DNA of 64,000 bases, from NCBI GenBank assembly GCA_947573605.1, contig CANPGM010000012.1, positions 1 through 64,000 on the forward strand, written 5' to 3'. The notes under the pieces were generated by a model. It made no database searches and had not been told where the DNA came from. It was given only the letters and a program-made list of their open reading frames with translations. Below, one piece after another: positions 62,238-64,000 of this stretch; positions within the stretch are counted from its first letter, which is position 1; each line of letters opens with the position of its first letter. A program made the translations under genes and the position numbers. This DNA is from an uncultured Roseburia sp. Lineage in GTDB: Bacteria; Bacillota; Clostridia; Lachnospirales; Lachnospiraceae.

Positions 62238-63776
62238 CTATTTTACAAGCAATGACTTTCCTGTCATTTCCTTTGGCTGCTCCATTCCCATTAATTCAAT
62301 CAGCGTCGGAATAATATCCGCCAGACATCCGTTTTCTCTGAGCTTATACGCCGGATCGGCGTTAACCAGTAAAAACGGTACCGGATTCGTCGTATGTGCG
62401 GTAAACGGCGCGCCTGTTTCGTAATCAACCAACTGTTCCGCATTTCCGTGATCCGCGCAGATAAACATCTGTCCGTTTACTTCCTTTATGGCTTCCACTG
62501 CTTTTCCAACACATGCGTCAACCGTTTCCACCGCTTTTACCGCGGCGTCCATCATTCCGGTATGACCGACCATATCGGGGTTTGCAAAGTTAATAATAAT
62601 TACATCGTATTTCCCGGAGCGGATTGCCTCGCACAGCTTCTCGCATACGGTCGGAGCGCTCATCTCCGGCTGCAAATCATACGTCGCCACTTTCGGAGAA
62701 TTTACAAGAATCCGGTCTTCTCCTTCGTTCGGCTCCTCAACGCCGCCGTTAAAGAAGAACGTAACATGCGCGTATTTTTCCGTCTCCGCAATTCTTGCCT
62801 GTTTTTTGCCATGCGCGGCAAGGTATTCCCCAAACGTATTCTTAAGCTCTACCTTTTTAAACGCAATTTCTTTGTTCGGAATCGTTACGTCATATTCCGT
62901 AAAACAGATATAAGTAACGTCTTTTCTCGCTCCTCTGTCAAAACCGTCAAATTCTTCGGCGCAGAAGGTTCTTGTAATCTCTCGCGCGCGATCCGGGCGG
63001 AAATTAAAGAAAATTACCGTATCTTTATCCTTGATCGCCGCAATCGGCGCTCCGTTTTCCGTAATGGCAGTCGGTACAAAAAATTCGTCCGTTACCTCCT
63101 TCGCATAGGAAGCTTCCATTGCGCCTGCCGCGCTTTCCGCCTGCTCTCCTTCTCCCTTTGTCAGCACACGATACGCTTTTTCCACACGGTCCCACCGGTT
63201 ATCGCGGTCCATCGCATAGTAACGGCCCGAAATCGATGCAATCTTTCCGACGCCGATTTCCGCCATTTTTTCTTCCAATGCTTCTATAAAGCCCTTTCCC
63301 GAAGTAGGCGCCGTATCGCGTCCGTCCAAAAAACAGTGTACGTATACATTTTTTACGCCTTCTCTTTTGGCAAGTTCCAGCAGCCCGTATAAATGTGTGA
63401 TATGACTGTGTACTCCGCCGTCGGAAAGCAGACCGTACAAATGCAAATCTGAATTGTTTTTTTTCACATTTTCAATTCCCGAAAGCAGCGCTTCGTTTTT
63501 GAAAAAATCTCCGTCCTCAATTTCCTTTGTAATTCTTGTCAGTTCCTGGTATACAATTCTGCCTGCTCCCATATTTAAATGTCCGACTTCGGAATTACCC
63601 ATCTGTCCGTCCGGAAGCCCGACACTTAAACCGCTTGCATATCCATGCACATACGGATATTCCGCCATTAAACGATCCATCACAGGCGTCCTGGCCTGTA
63701 CGACCGCGTTCCCTTCTGTCTTCTCATTCAATCCATAGCCGTCCAAAATCATTAATACTGTTGGTTTCTTACTCAT
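62238..63776 (-). CDS. gpmI: 2,3-bisphosphoglycerate-independent phosphoglycerate mutase
   Basis: A 512-residue manganese enzyme of the alkaline-phosphatase superfamily interconverting 3- and 2-phosphoglycerate, the step before enolase. The start is the ATG at 63776 (MSKKPTVLMILDGYGLNE) after GGAGGAAAAA; an in-frame ATG 12 bases earlier overlaps the ribosome site. Metal ligands and nucleophile: LMILDGYG (Asp), QMGNSEVGHLNMG (nucleophile Ser), DGRDTAPTSG, NFANPDMVGHTG and CADHGNAEQ. Normal length. It lies 31 bases after the unknown gene at the window end. Confidence 0.97.
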   Translation of the reverse strand: MSKKPTVLMILDGYGLNEKTEGNAVVQARTPVMDRLMAEYPYVHGYASGLSVGLPDGQMGNSEVGHLNMGAGRIVYQELTRITKEIEDGDFFKNEALLSGIENVKKNNSDLHLYGLLSDGGVHSHITHLYGLLELAKREGVKNVYVHCFLDGRDTAPTSGKGFIEALEEKMAEIGVGKIASISGRYYAMDRDNRWDRVEKAYRVLTKGEGEQAESAAGAMEASYAKEVTDEFFVPTAITENGAPIAAIKDKDTVIFFNFRPDRAREITRTFCAEEFDGFDRGARKDVTYICFTEYDVTIPNKEIAFKKVELKNTFGEYLAAHGKKQARIAETEKYAHVTFFFNGGVEEPNEGEDRILVNSPKVATYDLQPEMSAPTVCEKLCEAIRSGKYDVIIINFANPDMVGHTGMMDAAVKAVETVDACVGKAVEAIKEVNGQMFICADHGNAEQLVDYETGAPFTAHTTNPVPFLLVNADPAYKLRENGCLADIIPTLIELMGMEQPKEMTGKSLLVK

Positions 63777-63807
63777 TTTTTCCTCCATTCCGAAGCGTTT
63801 GTTTTTT

Positions 63808-64000
63808 CTATTTTAAGTTTCCGACATGATCAATTACATTTCCCTCTAAGTCCCTGCCTCCAATCACAGGTGTCGTACTTACAGCCGAATCATAGACAAT
63901 CTCCGTTTCCTTTGTCTCTTCCTCAAAGGAGTATATCCTTCCTTCCGCGTCAATTCCGATGCCTGACGAAATCGCCGCAAGATAATTGTAAAAATCATCT
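63808..64000 (-). CDS. C-terminal end of an unrecognised protein (partial)
   Basis: An open frame enters from the right edge and stops with TAG at 63808-63810. The visible 63 residues (beginning DDFYNYLAAISSGIGIDAEG, ending VIDHVGNLK) are acidic and beta-rich, with no motif that names a family. Same strand as gpmI and 31 bases upstream of it. It does not look like the pgk, tpiA or gap genes that often precede gpmI. Confidence 0.6.
   Translation of the reverse strand, partial: DDFYNYLAAISSGIGIDAEGRIYSFEEETKETEIVYDSAVSTTPVIGGRDLEGNVIDHVGNLK

Noticed and set aside
62394-63392. 332-residue plus-strand ORF
   Set aside because: It is antisense to gpmI, whose catalytic motifs are all in the minus-strand frame.

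Overview
The window looks like chromosome of an anaerobic Clostridia, most likely a Lachnospiraceae-type gut bacterium. The support is: an oxygen-sensitive class III ribonucleotide reductase with an intact glycyl-radical motif, Firmicutes-style sigma-A promoters and AGGAGG ribosome sites, an LplABC-type sugar importer without its own ATPase, a MATE pump, a chemoreceptor, and a pectin/uronate diet. No rRNA, CRISPR array, insertion sequence, transposase or integrase was seen. The genus cannot be fixed from sequence alone.

Layout. 1-2260 is an AT-richer, eroded accessory segment: a truncated epimerase gene, a frame-broken XRE-type regulator, a zinc-ribbon protein and a 56-residue orphan ORF. It looks like the edge of an integrative element and stops just short of a tRNA-Leu(CAA) gene (2338-2420). 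2520-7982 is a surface-glycan cluster of GT2, GtrA, two large membrane glycosyltransferase-like proteins and an acyltransferase broken by a one-base shift in an A7 tract. 8075-12090 is the housekeeping trio rnr-secG-eno; the enolase carries an odd Cys-rich insertion. 12158-24423 is a pectin / side-chain utilisation locus on the minus strand (solute-binding lipoprotein, two permeases, SGNH esterase, GH43, an ankyrin-GH43 fusion, MATE pump, small unknown protein, GH28, TIM-barrel isomerase), with a membrane-anchored AraC regulator divergent at 24669 and a serine hydrolase after it. 28555-33966 is a response regulator / sensor kinase / FtsX permease / ATPase stress or peptide-resistance module. 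34209-42614 is a divergent uronate catabolic locus (uxaB-uxaA-SDR against lacI-uxaC-kduI-rpiB-like). 42704-47894 holds a chemoreceptor, a hybrid histidine kinase and a DUF3783 protein; 48085-50265 is nrdD; 50395-54733 is a MarR-controlled heterodimeric ABC exporter; 54748-57658 holds zinc-ribbon/SPFH membrane proteins, a GNAT acetyltransferase and a VanZ protein; 57825-61696 is purC-purF-purB; 62238-63776 is gpmI; the last 190 bases are the 3' end of an unrecognised gene.

How the genes fit together. Oligogalacturonides and decorated side chains would be imported by the lipoprotein and permeases, powered by an ATPase encoded elsewhere, then de-acetylated and cut in the cytoplasm by enzymes that all lack signal peptides. 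Galacturonate would pass through UxaC, UxaB and UxaA to 2-keto-3-deoxygluconate, while unsaturated uronates would enter through KduI and/or the RpiB-like isomerase plus the SDR reductase. The AraC protein has a tandem-repeat candidate site at the importer promoter. The LacI protein has a strong palindromic operator at the uxaB promoter.

The most interesting signals beyond ordinary annotation are the ankyrin-GH43 fusion, a promoter-to-terminator unit without an ORF at 62068-62225 (candidate small RNA), a repeated leader cassette shared by purC and the GH28 gene, a repeated post-terminator motif, the enolase insertion, and two non-homologous candidate isomerases for the same uronate step in one operon. 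None of these is proven to be a new system; all are inferences from the sequence.
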